This document shows, in pieces, positions 24,043 through 35,190 of a stretch of DNA of 64,000 nucleotides. This stretch comes from Scleroderma bovista (lineage: Eukaryota > Basidiomycota > Agaricomycetes > Boletales > Sclerodermataceae): positions 203,829 through 267,828 of the forward strand of contig JAYMGJ010000270.1 in assembly GCA_037178675.1 (NCBI GenBank). The letters are read 5' to 3'. Numbering within the stretch: the first letter of the stretch is position 1; every line of letters starts with the position of its first letter. The position numbers and the translations under genes were made by a program. The notes beneath the pieces are model-generated. The model saw only the letters and a list, made by a program, of their open reading frames with translations. It searched no databases and was not told the DNA's origin.

Positions 24043-24745
24043 ATGGCTCAGACGGTGCAGAAAAGAAGACGTGAGGAAGGCTCAACGTCGGCGGCAGGGG
24101 CATATGGTTCGGGCGACGAGGCTGGCACATCCAAGAAGAGAAAACACACCGCACGCAAGAGCACCGGTGGCCGACCTCCCAGAGAACAGGTGGACGCGTC
24201 ATCCCGTGCAAAGGGCGCTCGTGAGCCACCAATCTCGACGCGTCGCGTTTCTGACCCCCACCTCCAGGCGAATCAGACGCAGCCGAAGGCGGTCAGCGAA
24301 AGAAACGACGATATCGCCCCGGTACACTTGCGCTGCGTGAAATCCGAAAGTATCAGCGGAGCACTGATCTCCTACTACGAAGACTGCCATTTGCTCGCGT
24401 TGTGCGTAGGCCTATCTGCTCGTCGCAATAATCTGAGGCACGCTGAATACCTAGAAATCCAGGTGCGGGAAATTACGTTGGATATGATGACGGATACCAA
24501 CTATCAAATGGGGGAAACGGGACTACGGTGGCAGAGCTCTGCTATTCTAGCATTGCAGGAGGCAACAGAGGCGTTCCTCGTCCATCTGTTCGAGGATGCG
24601 TGAGTCTCATTGACCATCAATTTATATCTCCCATTCAAGTTCTATCAGGAATTTGTGTGCAATACACGCGAAACGCGTCACGATAATGCAGCGCGACATT
24701 CAGCTTGCTCGTAGAATACGGGGGCCTTGGGGCGGCCTTGGTTAG
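24043..24745 (+). CDS. CSE4: Centromeric histone H3 variant CENP-A/Cse4
   Basis: Replaces H3 in centromeric nucleosomes and founds the kinetochore. Four exons, 24043-24220, 24268-24401, 24463-24599 and 24649-24745, are in frame and encode 181 residues. The histone fold reads [73 protein letters not shown] and [12 protein letters not shown]. Its Trp in RWQSSA and its longer loop 1 are CENP-A marks rather than canonical H3. Loop 1 ([17 protein letters not shown]) is about nine residues longer than in H3. The roughly 75-residue N-tail is divergent but holds [12 protein letters not shown] at residues 36-47, close to H3 residues 6-17. Only the unspliced first exon plus shifted frames are visible in a simple ORF view, so this gene is easily missed. 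Confidence 0.95.
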
Positions 24746-25168
24746 TTTAGTGTAATACAGATGGCATCTCACGCGTGTTCTTGTACTTTCTTGACATCCA
24801 GCTAGTAGTGATACTTCATTCCTGCAATTTCCGTCGTTGGTTATTGAGTAGTATGTGCGGCAAAGATATACCAAGTATGGATTGAGTATGGACGTTGAAG
24901 AAAATAGGCTGTAGTTGAGACGAGCAATTCAGTCATAATTGCAGTTGGCGAGAATGTTGTTGCAACAAGAAAATGCTAAATCAAACAGTGTTCCGGGAAG
25001 TCCGAGTGAAGAAGGTGGTGAAGTGATTACGGTACGAATATCCGTATAGTGCGTTAGAAAAGTGGAAGTGTTTATAGGTCCTATGCGAGGCTAGGGTATC
25101 GAGATTAAAGGAATGTGAGTGCAATGTAAGCAAAGTTACACGTCCTACTGAAAAGCGTAAGTTCATAG
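24746..25168. other. Intergenic, tail-to-tail between CSE4 and an orphan gene
   Basis: AT-richer spacer that should contain both 3' UTRs. No coding frame of interest, RNA gene or repeat was recognised. Confidence 0.4.
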
Positions 25169-27612
25169 TTATGAGGCACCAGACCGCCGACGTGACGGGG
25201 ATGGGTGGGGTTGTGGTTGTGCTACTGATGTACGTCTCGGAGACTTTGGTGAGGTGCTGACAAAATCTGAATGCCGGTGTGAGCGGCTTCGTGAGTATTC
25301 AGGATGAATTGGAGAACTGCGAAGGTCATGTTGACTGCGACCCTCACGATCCAATACCGCCCTTCCACTCGTGCCGGCAACCATAGGTTCATCGCTGGAC
25401 CGCCGTCGATGATGAGGGGCGATGTGCGAACTTCCGCTTCTAGAAGAGACTCTATCGCTGCTGTAGTTACGTGGCGGCTGATTTGGATGCTGTCGAAGCG
25501 ATTCTTGGCTCTGCGACGAGTTGTATGAGCGTGAGGAGCGGGAACGATACTGATCCATCATGAACGGAGCAGCTGGTGGAAGCAGGGGCATTTCCATCCC
25601 GTAGAGCGGTATAGCATTGACAAACGGGATGGCAGGCATTACACGGATAGGAGGGATCGGTGGTACCGGAGGGATGCCACCCCAGGAAGTGCCAAAGGGC
25701 ATGAACGATGCCCGAGGATCATACGGGACTTGGAGTGGCATCTGCTTCGAAGGGTCTGATGCCATCGAACTTCGCCTGCTGATACGCCTTGCTTCTCGTC
25801 GCACGTCTTCTGACGAGGCAGTATGAGCAGAGTAGACAGAAGGTGGTCGAGAGAAACTGATCTGGCTTCCGGGAGTGGCAGGCAACGAGCTTGCGGGGGA
25901 GCCATCATACGACATATTCATCGCCGGCACAATGAGCTCTGAACCACGAGACGAACTGTTTCTCCGAGCAGAAGCGCCCCCGGAGTCACGGTTGTCGGAC
26001 CGGTCAGGGGGGTGGATGAAGAACGCACAAGACGATGACGCTTGTCCAGCACGGGAGGCTTCACGCCGTACTCTTGTGGCATGAAGTTCTTCCATATAAA
26101 GTCGCTGTTTCTCCTGATCTTCCGCGCGCTTTCTTTCCATCTCTCTGGCTCGGCGCAATTTCTCCATTTCTAGTCTCTCAGCCTCTTTCCGAGCGCGCTC
26201 CTCCTCTTGGATGGTTAGTTCAACCTGGCTCATCGCTCTACGTTCACGTTCCTGGCGGAGAAGCTTGGCCTTGTGTTCCTTGTTCTTCCTTCGACGAAGT
26301 ACGTATCCCAGCGGAATTTGATCGTCCTTGCTGTCATCCTCTGCAAACCGTACCCCTCTTTTGGGCGCTGAAACACCGATAGCGGGGGTTATTGTTGGAG
26401 AGCTAGTGGATTCTGAATTTGGTAATGGTGAGGTCAGAGATGACTCCGACGTCACCGTCGCAAGGGGGGACTCCATGTTAAGTGCAACGGTCTCTGGCAA
26501 CTGAAGCTTTATGGTGGGAGGGCCGAGGGCTGGAGAAAGTTCAGGAAAAAAGAAAGAGAACATGGTGGTGAATGCTTACCCTGGGAAGAGGGGAGTAACT
26601 GTGAGGTCGGATCAAAGGTAGTACCTTCGAACTCCTCGGTTGAAGGTCCAGGTAGCGTTTTTGCCAGCAAATCCAGAACTTCAGAGTATTCTAAGGCTGC
26701 GACCCCAAGTTGCGGCCCAGCGACTCGCGAGCACACGACTCCACCCGACTCTTCTCGTGTCCACACGTGGACTCTCTCCTCGTAGTACGGGCGTGAGACC
26801 CAACTGCGCAGACCCTTGGAATATTCCATGACTGCGCTGGCACCTGGAAAAAAATCATGCCAGGGATCCCGGGAAGTATTTTGAGCTGTGGGTCCGATTT
26901 TGGACAACCATTTCGCAATCAACGACTCCTCTAACGGAGATAACCTATCCAAATGAGACAGGAGCTCCTTTTTGTGAAGCCTGGATTCCAGGGTGTCTCT
27001 GCGGGGAAGATGTCTGTAGGGACTGCATGAACGAGGAAACGGAGCGAATTCGGCGGCTACAAGTAAAGGTGGGGCTGTTGGCTGTTGAACGAGGCTATTC
27101 GTGATCATGATGCGGGCATTCGCCCGAGCGCGGGCGATCTGGGAGGGGGAGTATACCATGCTCACTGAGTGTTCGGAGCCTTCTTCGGATGGAGAGGAGC
27201 CTGTGTCGCCTATTGCGACATTGCAAGAATCGATATGAGGCCGAGAGACGGCAGCATTTGCTGGGGAACGGGAAGTCAAGCGCTGACGATGTTTCTCGTC
27301 CCCTGTGAGGTCATCGTGTTTCTTGGTTCCCAACCAAGATTTCCAATTACCAGTCTTGTTCGGTCTGTGAGGAACAGCATCATCGTCAGGCGTACGCAGG
27401 GTGGTAGATTCACTAGACGAGGATGAAGAAGAATTTGGGAGAGTGCCAGCGATTAGCGGGGGTAGGGAGGGTTGGATGGCCCTTCTCGCCAGGGAGGCGA
27501 ATCTACGGGACTTGTTGGGTGCTTGGGCCTGCGAACTGTCGTTCGAGGAGACGGTTGAGGGGGCATCAGGCTTGTCCCGTCGTGAGGCAAAGACAGAGGC
27601 AAACCGACGCAT
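25169..27612 (-). CDS. Uncharacterised, mostly disordered fungal protein with a charged coiled coil
   Basis: I do not recognise the family. Two long frames join through a 52-base intron at about 26525-26580 (SSQ|gtaag to ctccag, then ALGPPTIKLQLPE). The joined protein is about 800 residues. The N-terminus is basic and Ser-rich (MRRFASVFASRRDKPDAPS). A better-ordered block follows: HKKELLSHLDRLSPLEESLIAKWL, DPWHDFFPGASAVMEYSKGL and VHVWTREESGGVV. The second half has RGVRFAEDDSKDDQIPLGYVLR, an RVxF-like segment. Next comes a long Lys/Glu/Arg coiled coil (about 26100-26290) and a Ser/Arg/Pro-rich tail. It could be a cell-polarity or signalling scaffold, but that is a guess. Start ATG 27612. Confidence 0.7.
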
Positions 27613-27990
27613 GAGGGAAAGGAGCGAAAGTAGTAGACGATCAAACTAGAAACATTTTTATAAATCTGATGTTGAACTGAAACTCATTGACAATGCCTGT
27701 GCTAGCTGGCCATCCCAACACGGTAACGTCACCCCTCCGCAACACACTAGACTACCTTAGTACATCCAAGGGCATCAGTCACTTACTGCCTCTCCCAAAG
27801 CACCTATCATACAACGCCCACAGCGTGGACGCCTCTGACCCATAATATTTTATGTACTCTCACATGCAGGCTCAAACTGCAACCGGTGCGTGAGAGTGAT
27901 AAGCGAAGGGAGCGCCCTAAATGATGCCAGACTAGCTAGTATACAACGTGTTGTACGTGTAATTCATAAGCTCACAACCGCACGGTCTTA
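27613..27990. other. Intergenic, orphan gene promoter and RRN7 3' region
   Basis: No supported gene. The interval holds the promoter of the orphan gene and the 3' end of RRN7. Confidence 0.4.
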
Positions 27991-30174
27991 TTATTGTCCT
28001 CGTTCATTATGCCACCATCGCACAAGCCGTCGTTCGTATCGTTCCACAACGCCGCATAGATAATCGCCGCTCACCCCCGCCCACCGTGATGCCCGCTCAA
28101 TGAACACGTCCAGGTCGGGCACGAGGTTTCCCAAGATGTCCTCAGAATGGTAGATCGTGTAGGACTCCCCTGGCCGCAGGATGCCAGGTTGATCACGGTT
28201 CACCTTGATCGATGGGAGTACATTAGTCAGCAAAGTCTTCTCAGCGGCACCTTGTTTGCCCTCGTTTGTAAGCGGGAAGTAGTGGTCGAGAACGCGTTGT
28301 TCTGCCGTCACACGTGCGTAATGGACCACAATAAATGCAGCATTTAGTAACGCACCAGTGTCCTGCGGTCCCACCAACACCTTCTCGCAAAAGTCAAGGT
28401 ACTCGTCCAAAGTCTTATCTTCCAGGTCTCCGACCGACCTAATACATCAATTCAGAGAAACACCAAAGTCCGAAACTCAAACGTACATTGGGATTCGAGC
28501 ACTAAAAGGATGGTTGTTGACAAATAACTTGGCATCACGCGCCTGTTTCATACTTGCTAGGAACTTGCCTAGATCAGGGAAAGCGCACGCAGCCTCCTCT
28601 GGGTCTGTGGGAAGCCTAGTACCCTGATCAGAATAACACTATCGAGTGCTGTGATTACCTGCCTCATGTTCCCATCTAGTCCATAAACAAGTTTCAAAAC
28701 TATAATGGCTGTGCCGACAAGAGCAACTTCTGGTGGTACATTGTCATGGCGATGTCCTTCAATGCTGTCTCCTTCGATGTCAGATAAGGAGGGTGCATGG
28801 TGAAGAGAGGTTGACAATGATAGCACGCGTCCGAGTTGCTTGGTGAGCAAATACAATGGGGCTAGGGTCAGGATCAACACGGAATCTCCTATGCGCGCAA
28901 ATGGAACAAACGGGTGCCACAAAAGCATTGCCGGATCACGCGCCAAAGGACCGGAGCGACGTTCAATGGCGGAATAACAACTCCAAAGTTCGAGTACAGC
29001 GAGTCAGCAAAACGTGACACTAGACGATGCAACGACGAGGCTTTTGGTGCGTTCTGTAAATCATCCGATTAGTAAAAGCACGAGTAAGACGTAGGAGTCA
29101 CACATGTGGGGACAACGCTTGGACGGCATGTTTGGTAAGGTGGCATGTCAGTGATGGGGACAGGAAGCGAACATGGTCGAGGTAGGGAATTGAATGGTCT
29201 TCGATAGCGCTGTGATGGATATCGGCGGCGTCCTTTAGGAGTTCCATCGATCACCCGCATAAATACTCACTTTATGAAATCCATGTAGACTACCGGTACC
29301 CGGATAGTCCAGCATGCTAAGACCAAGATGGCAATAGTACTGTCAGGACGGTCAGAATAACCAACAGAAGATCTGCTTCGTTTGACATGGGATTTCTTCC
29401 TGGGAAGTGGGTGTTTCTCTTCTGAAGAGTCGACATCCATTGAACTATCTTCGGAGGACTCTTGAAGAAGAGCATCCAGCTCAGCATCTACGCCATTTTC
29501 ATCATGAAAAGAGCTCGTGCGAGCATTTGGCTGAGCATCAAACCCAGCGGTATCTTTCGTCACGTGTCCCCCTGATGTTGTGGCCCCACGATTCATTTCC
29601 TGAATGTGGTGAAAGGGCTCCGGAGGAGGTGGGTTAGGAATCACAGACAAATGGAGTGCCCACAAATCTCTGCAAATGATCTATGGATTGTGAGTCGTGA
29701 GAAACGCAGTGCCAGGTGAATGCATATGACACTGACCTCCAGTTCTGGGGGAAGGCTCCACAGTGTCATCAACGATGCAACCTGCTTTCGGAGAAGTACT
29801 TGAAGACACTGGAAGTAATGGAAGCGAGCTCTTTCGCCGTGGTAGACTGAGAAGAGCGAGCTCATTCAGCCCAAACAGCGGTCGTCCACGAGGAAGGATC
29901 CTCACGTTTCGGATCTGCTCTGCTCACATTTTCCTTCTTCTTGCGAGTGGACTTTAGAGTGCGCTTTTTCATAGTATGCGGGCCGTAGTCTCCAGCCTCG
30001 CCAGATTCGGTTATGTGGCTCTATTGAATAGCCATTGTCGCGCTGTTGTCAGAATGATCCATAGTAACGACCCACCTGCAAGACGTGGCCCTCGGAGCAT
30101 GTGAGCATTCCACTGGAGGAATCTTTGCGCCATTGCTTGGAACCACAGACGGGACATTTTCTTCGGGGAGCCAT
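27991..30174 (-). CDS. RRN7: RNA polymerase I core factor subunit Rrn7/TAF1B
   Basis: TFIIB-like factor that recruits Pol I to the rDNA promoter. Exon 1 (30174-30076) encodes a zinc ribbon, CPVCGSKQWRKDSS with CSEGHVLQ (C-x2-C ... C-x3-H), at the extreme N-terminus. Exon 2 gives GDYGPHTMKKRTLKSTRKKK. A donor at about 29909 then joins LYHGERARFHYFQCLQVLLRKQV, the family signature. The first cyclin-like region continues with DLWALHLSVIPNPPPPEP and AIEDHSIPYLDHVRFLP, then NFGVVIPPLNVAPVLWRVIRQ and SPLYLLTKQLGRVLSL. The last exons give VPPEVALVGTAIIVLKLVYGLDG and LPTDPEEAACAFPDLGKFLASMK. SVGDLEDKTLDEYLDFCEKVL closes the core. An upstream in-frame ATG at about 30237 exists, but the ribbon normally starts the protein. 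Nine or more exons. Confidence 0.9.
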
Positions 30175-30280
30175 CGAGTTAAGGATGACCACCACGATGA
30201 TGATATGCATTCGAGCACGAGTCACGTGGTCGTCCACAAAAGGAAGACCATGCCGAGTTTGCCATCCTCAGACCACTGAC

Positions 30281-31642
30281 ATGAGGTTCATTGTGGTCTG
30301 CACTGTTCTCGCTGTCCTTTTGACTGCAGTCTCAGCGTGAGCACACCATCCTGTCTGTATGCTAATGGTCATAACGCGTCGTTGAGGATAGGTGGACAAA
30401 AGTGAGCCGCTTCACTGCGTCTGGTTGTCTAAGCTGACAGAGGCTGGAAGGAAGACCATGAGATTTTTGACCTCGTGAGCGAGCTTGAGGCCTCTGAAGG
30501 TTAGCTTTGCTTTGTGGCGCAAGTGTACTTTGCCAACTAGGGACATAGGCAAAGGGACATCATTTTACTCCTGGCTAGATGTCCCCTCCGCTGCATCACT
30601 CGCGGACATCAACAAGGCATACCGGAAGAAGAGTATACAGCTACAGTGGGCGTGTTTTTTTCTTGACACGTCAGACTGACTCACCGTGTTCGCAGCCCGG
30701 ATAAAAATCCTGGTGTCAAGGGTGTGCATGAACGATTTGCTAGGCTTGGACTGATTATGAACATATTGAGAAGTACGGAAGGCCGATCTCGGTATGTGTT
30801 GTGATGACAATCCAATGATATGGATATGGATGGTGATGGACATGCGCAGTTATGACTTCTTTTACAAGAATGGCGTGCCTAAGTGGAGAGGAACGGGCTA
30901 CTATTATTCGAGGTTTAGACCGGGACTTGGCGTGCGTGGTTGGCAACCTGAGTCATTGACCGAATTTGAATCGACTTTTGACAGACGGTGCTAGTGTTTT
31001 TGGCGATCCTGACGACGGGGTTGCAGTACCTGGTGCAGAGAACGAACTACCAGCGCGATCTAAACCGGGTGCGTCGAACTGTCAGTGACGCAAGGGTTGC
31101 TGCATGGGGTCCCAAGATGGTGCCATTAGAGGGGAGACGAAAGGCAAGTTCCCATGGACGTGCTTATGACGTGCTTGGTGCGAGTTGACAATATTCAGGT
31201 CAAGATCAATCTTGGTGGCGGTCCGCGTGCTGACGAAGATGGGCGAATGGTGTCAGGCAAGATGATTGACATGGTCGTTGAAGGGAGGGACGTGTATATC
31301 GTAAGTGTGTCGAATTGTGCGCCATAGACAATGGGAGTAACGGGACCGGGAACGTGGTTGTGACAGCTGGACCCTTCAGGAGAGCTTCACTTGCTAAATG
31401 AGGGGGTCGCCATTCCCCCAGCCCTGGGAAGAACGTGGTTCGTCGCACTGCTTCGTGCAACGTTCCGTCGGTTCAAGGATGGCAAAGAATGTCCGAGCGA
31501 GGCCGAAAGGAGCGAAGGATCGGAGAGTGACGATGGCAAAGGATCCGAGATCACGCCGACGGGGGAGAACCATGTTCCATTGAGTGGAAAACAAGCAGCT
31601 GTGAAGGCAGGTGGCAGGAGAAGGAAGGCGGTGAGGAAGTAG
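30281..31642 (+). CDS. ERJ5: ER J-domain protein Erj5 (DNAJC1-like)
   Basis: Hsp40 co-chaperone of the ER lumen that supports folding with Kar2/BiP. A signal peptide ([19 protein letters not shown]) opens the protein. Spliced exons give [23 protein letters not shown] and [20 protein letters not shown]. The J domain follows, [21 protein letters not shown], with the HPD split by an intron (CA|C at about 30648/30697). Then come [21 protein letters not shown] and the membrane helix [17 protein letters not shown], flanked by basic cytosolic sequence. The intron at 31144-31198 uses a textbook GC donor (AAAG|GCAAGT). The C-terminal domain is [15 protein letters not shown], then an acidic and a Lys/Arg-rich end ([10 protein letters not shown]). 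Head-to-head with RRN7 across 106 bases. Confidence 0.92.
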
Positions 31643-32114
31643 GTAGGTCGGTAGCTGTCGCGTGGACGAGCGGGATGTGGGGCAATAGAGTTGACCATGA
31701 CGACATGGTTTATGTAACGCCGGGAGTAGTTGGACGGAGACCGGGGCCAGCCCGGGAGGCGCTGGAGGGGAAAAGTTCTTCCCGGGGTTTGCAAATTGTC
31801 TTTTGAAGGCGATCATTTCTGCGCAGCGCATCCGTGATTAGTACTGGCTGATGGCAAGGCACTGAGCAGAGGAGAGACGTCGGGCCCACACCCGGTGATC
31901 GGCACGACCATCGGAATCAAACACTGAACACCAAGTCTGCAAGAGCCCTGCAACTGTCATGCTTGCTGTGCCCCGTGATCTGGGCGAGAGTGGCGGGCTT
32001 ATCGTCCAATCAGCAGCGGTCCCTCTGATAAACAGATGGCAACACAATTGGCAAACTTGCACACTTTAAATTCGCCTCTCCCGTCGCTTCTCCCTCGACA
32101 TCTTCTCTTCTCCA
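31643..32114. promoter_or_regulatory. GLN1 upstream region
   Basis: Spacer of about 470 bases between ERJ5 and GLN1. A pyrimidine-rich stretch (about 32072-32112) precedes the GLN1 ATG, as is usual for highly expressed fungal genes. Minus-strand frames at 31387-31831 antisense to ERJ5 are not supported. No RNA gene was seen. Confidence 0.45.
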
Positions 32115-33390
32115 ATGGCAAACATCACCTACCACAACGACCTCCTTGCTCCCTACCTCGCCCTCGACCAAGGCGAGAAGGTCCAGGCCGAATGTACGTC
32201 CCTCCTGCGCCTCCTTGACATCCTTTTGACCCCCGCCTTCAGACGTCTGGGTTGATGGTGACGGCGGCCTTCGCTCGAAGACCACGGTACGCGTCTCCCT
32301 TCTCTCCATTCCTCCACCCTGACCTTCGCTCCCAGACCGTCCCCCAGAAAGTCACCGACATCGGCCAACTCCGCATTTGGGACTTTGATGGTTCCTCGAC
32401 CAACCAAGCCCCCGGACACGACTCCGATGTCTATCTCCGCCCTGCCGCCATCTTCAAGGACCCCTTCCGCGGCGGCAACAACATCCTTGTCCTCGCCGAG
32501 ACCTACAACAACGACGGCACTCCCAACAGAACCAACTTCCGTCACCATGCCGCCAAGGTCATGGAGCAAGCCAAGGAACATGTTCCCTGGTTCGGTCTCG
32601 AGCAGGAGTACACCCTTCTCGATGTCGACGGCTCTCCTTTCGGCTGGCCGAAGGGCGGTTTCCCAGGCCCACAGGGCCCCTACTACTGTGGTGCAGGTAA
32701 ACGACCCCGTCTCCGCATCCTGGGCTGTCGGCTGGATCTTCTTTTCTACAGGTACCGGCAAGGTCTTCGCCCGTGACCTGATCGAAGCCCACTACCGTGC
32801 ATGTCTGTATGCTGGTATCAACATCAGCGGTATCAATGCAGAAGTCATGCCATCCCAGTGGGAGTTCCAGGTCGGTCCTTGCGAGGGCATCGAAATGGGT
32901 GACCATCTCTGGATGGCACGCTACCTCCTGGTCCGCATTGCGGAGCAATGGGGCATCAAGGTCTCTTTCCACCCCAAACCCCTTCAGGGTGACTGGAACG
33001 GTGCCGGTTGCCACACCAACTACAGCACCAAGGCCATGCGTGAGCCCGGAGGCATGAAAGCCATCGACGCTGCCATCGAGAAGCTCTCCAAGAGGCACAA
33101 CGAGCACATCGCTGTCTATGGAGAGGACAACGAACTGCGTCTCACCGGTCGCCACGAGACGGGCCACATCGGCCAGTTCAGTTCCGGTGTTGCAAACCGT
33201 GGTGCCTCCATCCGTGTCCCGAGACACGTAGCCTCCAAAGGCTATGGATACCTGGAGGACCGTCGCCCGGCCTCCAACATTGGTATGTCCTCTCGTCTCT
33301 CTCAAATAGGGCCACTCTTAGACTTGCCTTCCCTCAGACCCTTACCGTGTTACTGGCATCATCGTAGAGACCACCGTTCTGGATCAGTGA
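32115..33390 (+). CDS. GLN1: Glutamine synthetase
   Basis: Makes glutamine from glutamate, ammonia and ATP; central to nitrogen assimilation. Five exons, 32115-32193, 32243-32286, 32336-32696, 32752-33282 and 33338-33390, fit in frame. The protein starts [20 protein letters not shown]. It has the beta-grasp part [13 protein letters not shown] and [13 protein letters not shown]. The ATP/metal sites are [48 protein letters not shown] and [26 protein letters not shown]. The C-terminus is [17 protein letters not shown]. Length (about 355 residues) and all active-site motifs are those of eukaryotic type II enzymes. Codon bias is stronger than in neighbours, which suggests high expression. Confidence 0.97.
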
Positions 33391-33534
33391 GCGATGGGAC
33401 AGCAGATTATCGGATGTGGATTAGATTCTTCATGTAAATTAAGCACCCACAGAAAACACCCCCCCCTTTTTTAATACACCGCTGTACCTGATTACATAAG
33501 TGTGTAAAAAGCATTCCCGTACCCCGGCTCTGCA

Positions 33535-34909
33535 ATGGTTCCTGCTCAAAGCAAACTCAGTCTGAATGCGTTCTTGAAGCTGTTGACCAGCAATGATGTT
33601 CCAGTCTCAAAAGCAATAGCAGTTGCAAGCAAAGTGTCGGTCCTTCTTCGACAAGCTGAACGTCCAAGGTAACTTCTCCTCCCCAGATACAAACAGTTCA
33701 ATACAGCAACCGCACTGGCGCAACTCGATGATGCGAAACTGAACGTGTTGGGAGTAGAAGATAAAGAGCTGCGCAAGGCCGTTTTGGCAGCCATACGCAA
33801 AGCTGGATACACTACTGAACCGAGCGAGGCCAGCTCCTCTAACTCAAAATCTTCCATGGCGGTAAATATGGCTCGTCTCCTTCCTCACTGTTGGAAACAC
33901 GTCCATCTTTCTTAGACTTCACCCCGTAAGAAAAAGCGAAAGCGTGGTGATGACCTTGACATTGACATGTTGGACACACCCCCTGACGAGGCAGCGACGT
34001 ATGGGAACCTCGACTTTGGGGAAATATTGGACGAAGATGTCAGTAGAATGCATTTGCAAATCGTCATGCTGACTCCAGCTGTGGACAGTTGTTGAAGACC
34101 AGGAACACAGTCATAAATCGGGCACCCCTCATGACCGCATGGGCCATGGTCGTGGCAGAAAGACTCGGGTTCGAGAGGGAAGAAGCATTGAGTATAGGTT
34201 GGTTCGGCTCTCCGAGAACCTTACGTGCTTTTCAAATGACGTGTTACAGCCTCTGTATACACGGAAATGAATGCCATCTCCAAAGGGGTCTCTTTGGGCT
34301 TGATCGATGAAAGCAGGAAGAAAGAGATCGAAATCCTTCCGGAAGGAAAGCAGCCATACGTTGACTTGATGGGTCGGCGGTAAGTCATTTTATTGCCATT
34401 GGGTGTCTTGATAGGAATGCTGGGGCACTGGACAGAATGTACGTGTCCTCTGGTGCTTCGCACTGCCATATGCCTTACCTTGCGCATCTAGACCTCTATA
34501 TCAATCGCGATCATCCAAGTGGCTGGCGCTGTCAGGAGGCTCTCCCGCCTTGCCTAGTACAGCTTTCTCATACGTATCCCGCTCATTCCGGCAAACGACC
34601 CCGCATGTAATGGGATCCTTGCGTCTGCTGGCAGAGAGCTATCCACCGAAAGAGCTTAACGAAAAAGGATACTCGCTTTATGCTGATTTCAGACCGGTCG
34701 TGGATGGATGGGGGAAGAGGGGCGAAGTTCGGTGTGCTCGGATCTTGTCTCTTAGGAAAGCTGGGCGAGCCGACGAAGAACCGAACACGCCACGGCCACT
34801 CGGGGATTGTGTTCCTCCGGCCAAGAAGGGCAAAACTCTTTCGCTAGAAGAGTACGAAGCTGCTCTGGATAATAATGATTGTAACGTGGATCTCAGTCAC
34901 CTCCCTTGA
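33535..34909 (+). CDS. Conserved fungal protein of unknown function with nuclear-type basic patch
   Basis: Not recognised by name. Start MVPAQSKLSLNAFLKLLTSND; spliced exons read YKQFNTATALAQLDDAKLNVLG, then ELRKAVLAAIRKAGY. A Lys/Arg-rich nuclear signal, SPRKKKRKRGDDLDIDM, follows. The best conserved block is NTVINRAPLMTAWAMVVAERLG and EREEALSIASVYTEMNAISKG. Then come KQPYVDLMGRRPLYQSRSSKWLAL, PHVMGSLRLLAESYPPKELNEKGYSLYADFR and VDGWGKRGEVRCARIL. The stop is at 34907. The intron after AIAVASK is ambiguous: an 18-base GT-AG stretch is too short to be real, and a 51-base intron with a GTCGGT donor reads better. The helical middle block suggests a DNA- or chromatin-linked role, but this is only inference. 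Confidence 0.75.
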
Positions 34910-35190
34910 TGAAGATATGTTTTGGCGGGCAGTGCTTCCCATCATCGGACCGTAGTGTTCCACGAGAGCAGGGACTATATATACGACAACCAAATGACTG
35001 TAGAGCCCTCACTTGAGCCTGTAGCTATAGCGAACTCGGCCGACTACTCGGACGAAAATGGTGATTGCCAATTTAGGACACCAGTCTGCCGATGCTCACT
35101 GCAGAACTTCCCCCCCAATACAAAGTTGGTTAACTTTGGGGAACCAACTCTCTCTCTTCAAAGGCAGCGTGGCACTGCGAAGATACCCTA

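Noticed and set aside
24071..24340. Arg-rich 89-codon plus-strand frame
   Set aside because: Out-of-frame reading of CSE4 exon 1 and intron; the spliced histone frame is clearly the real one.
32153..33305. Long minus-strand frames opposite GLN1
   Set aside because: Shadow of the strong codon bias of glutamine synthetase on the other strand; no family match.
33670..33687. 18-base intron in the unknown nuclear protein
   Set aside because: Shorter than any accepted spliceosomal intron size; a 51-base alternative with a poor donor fits better.
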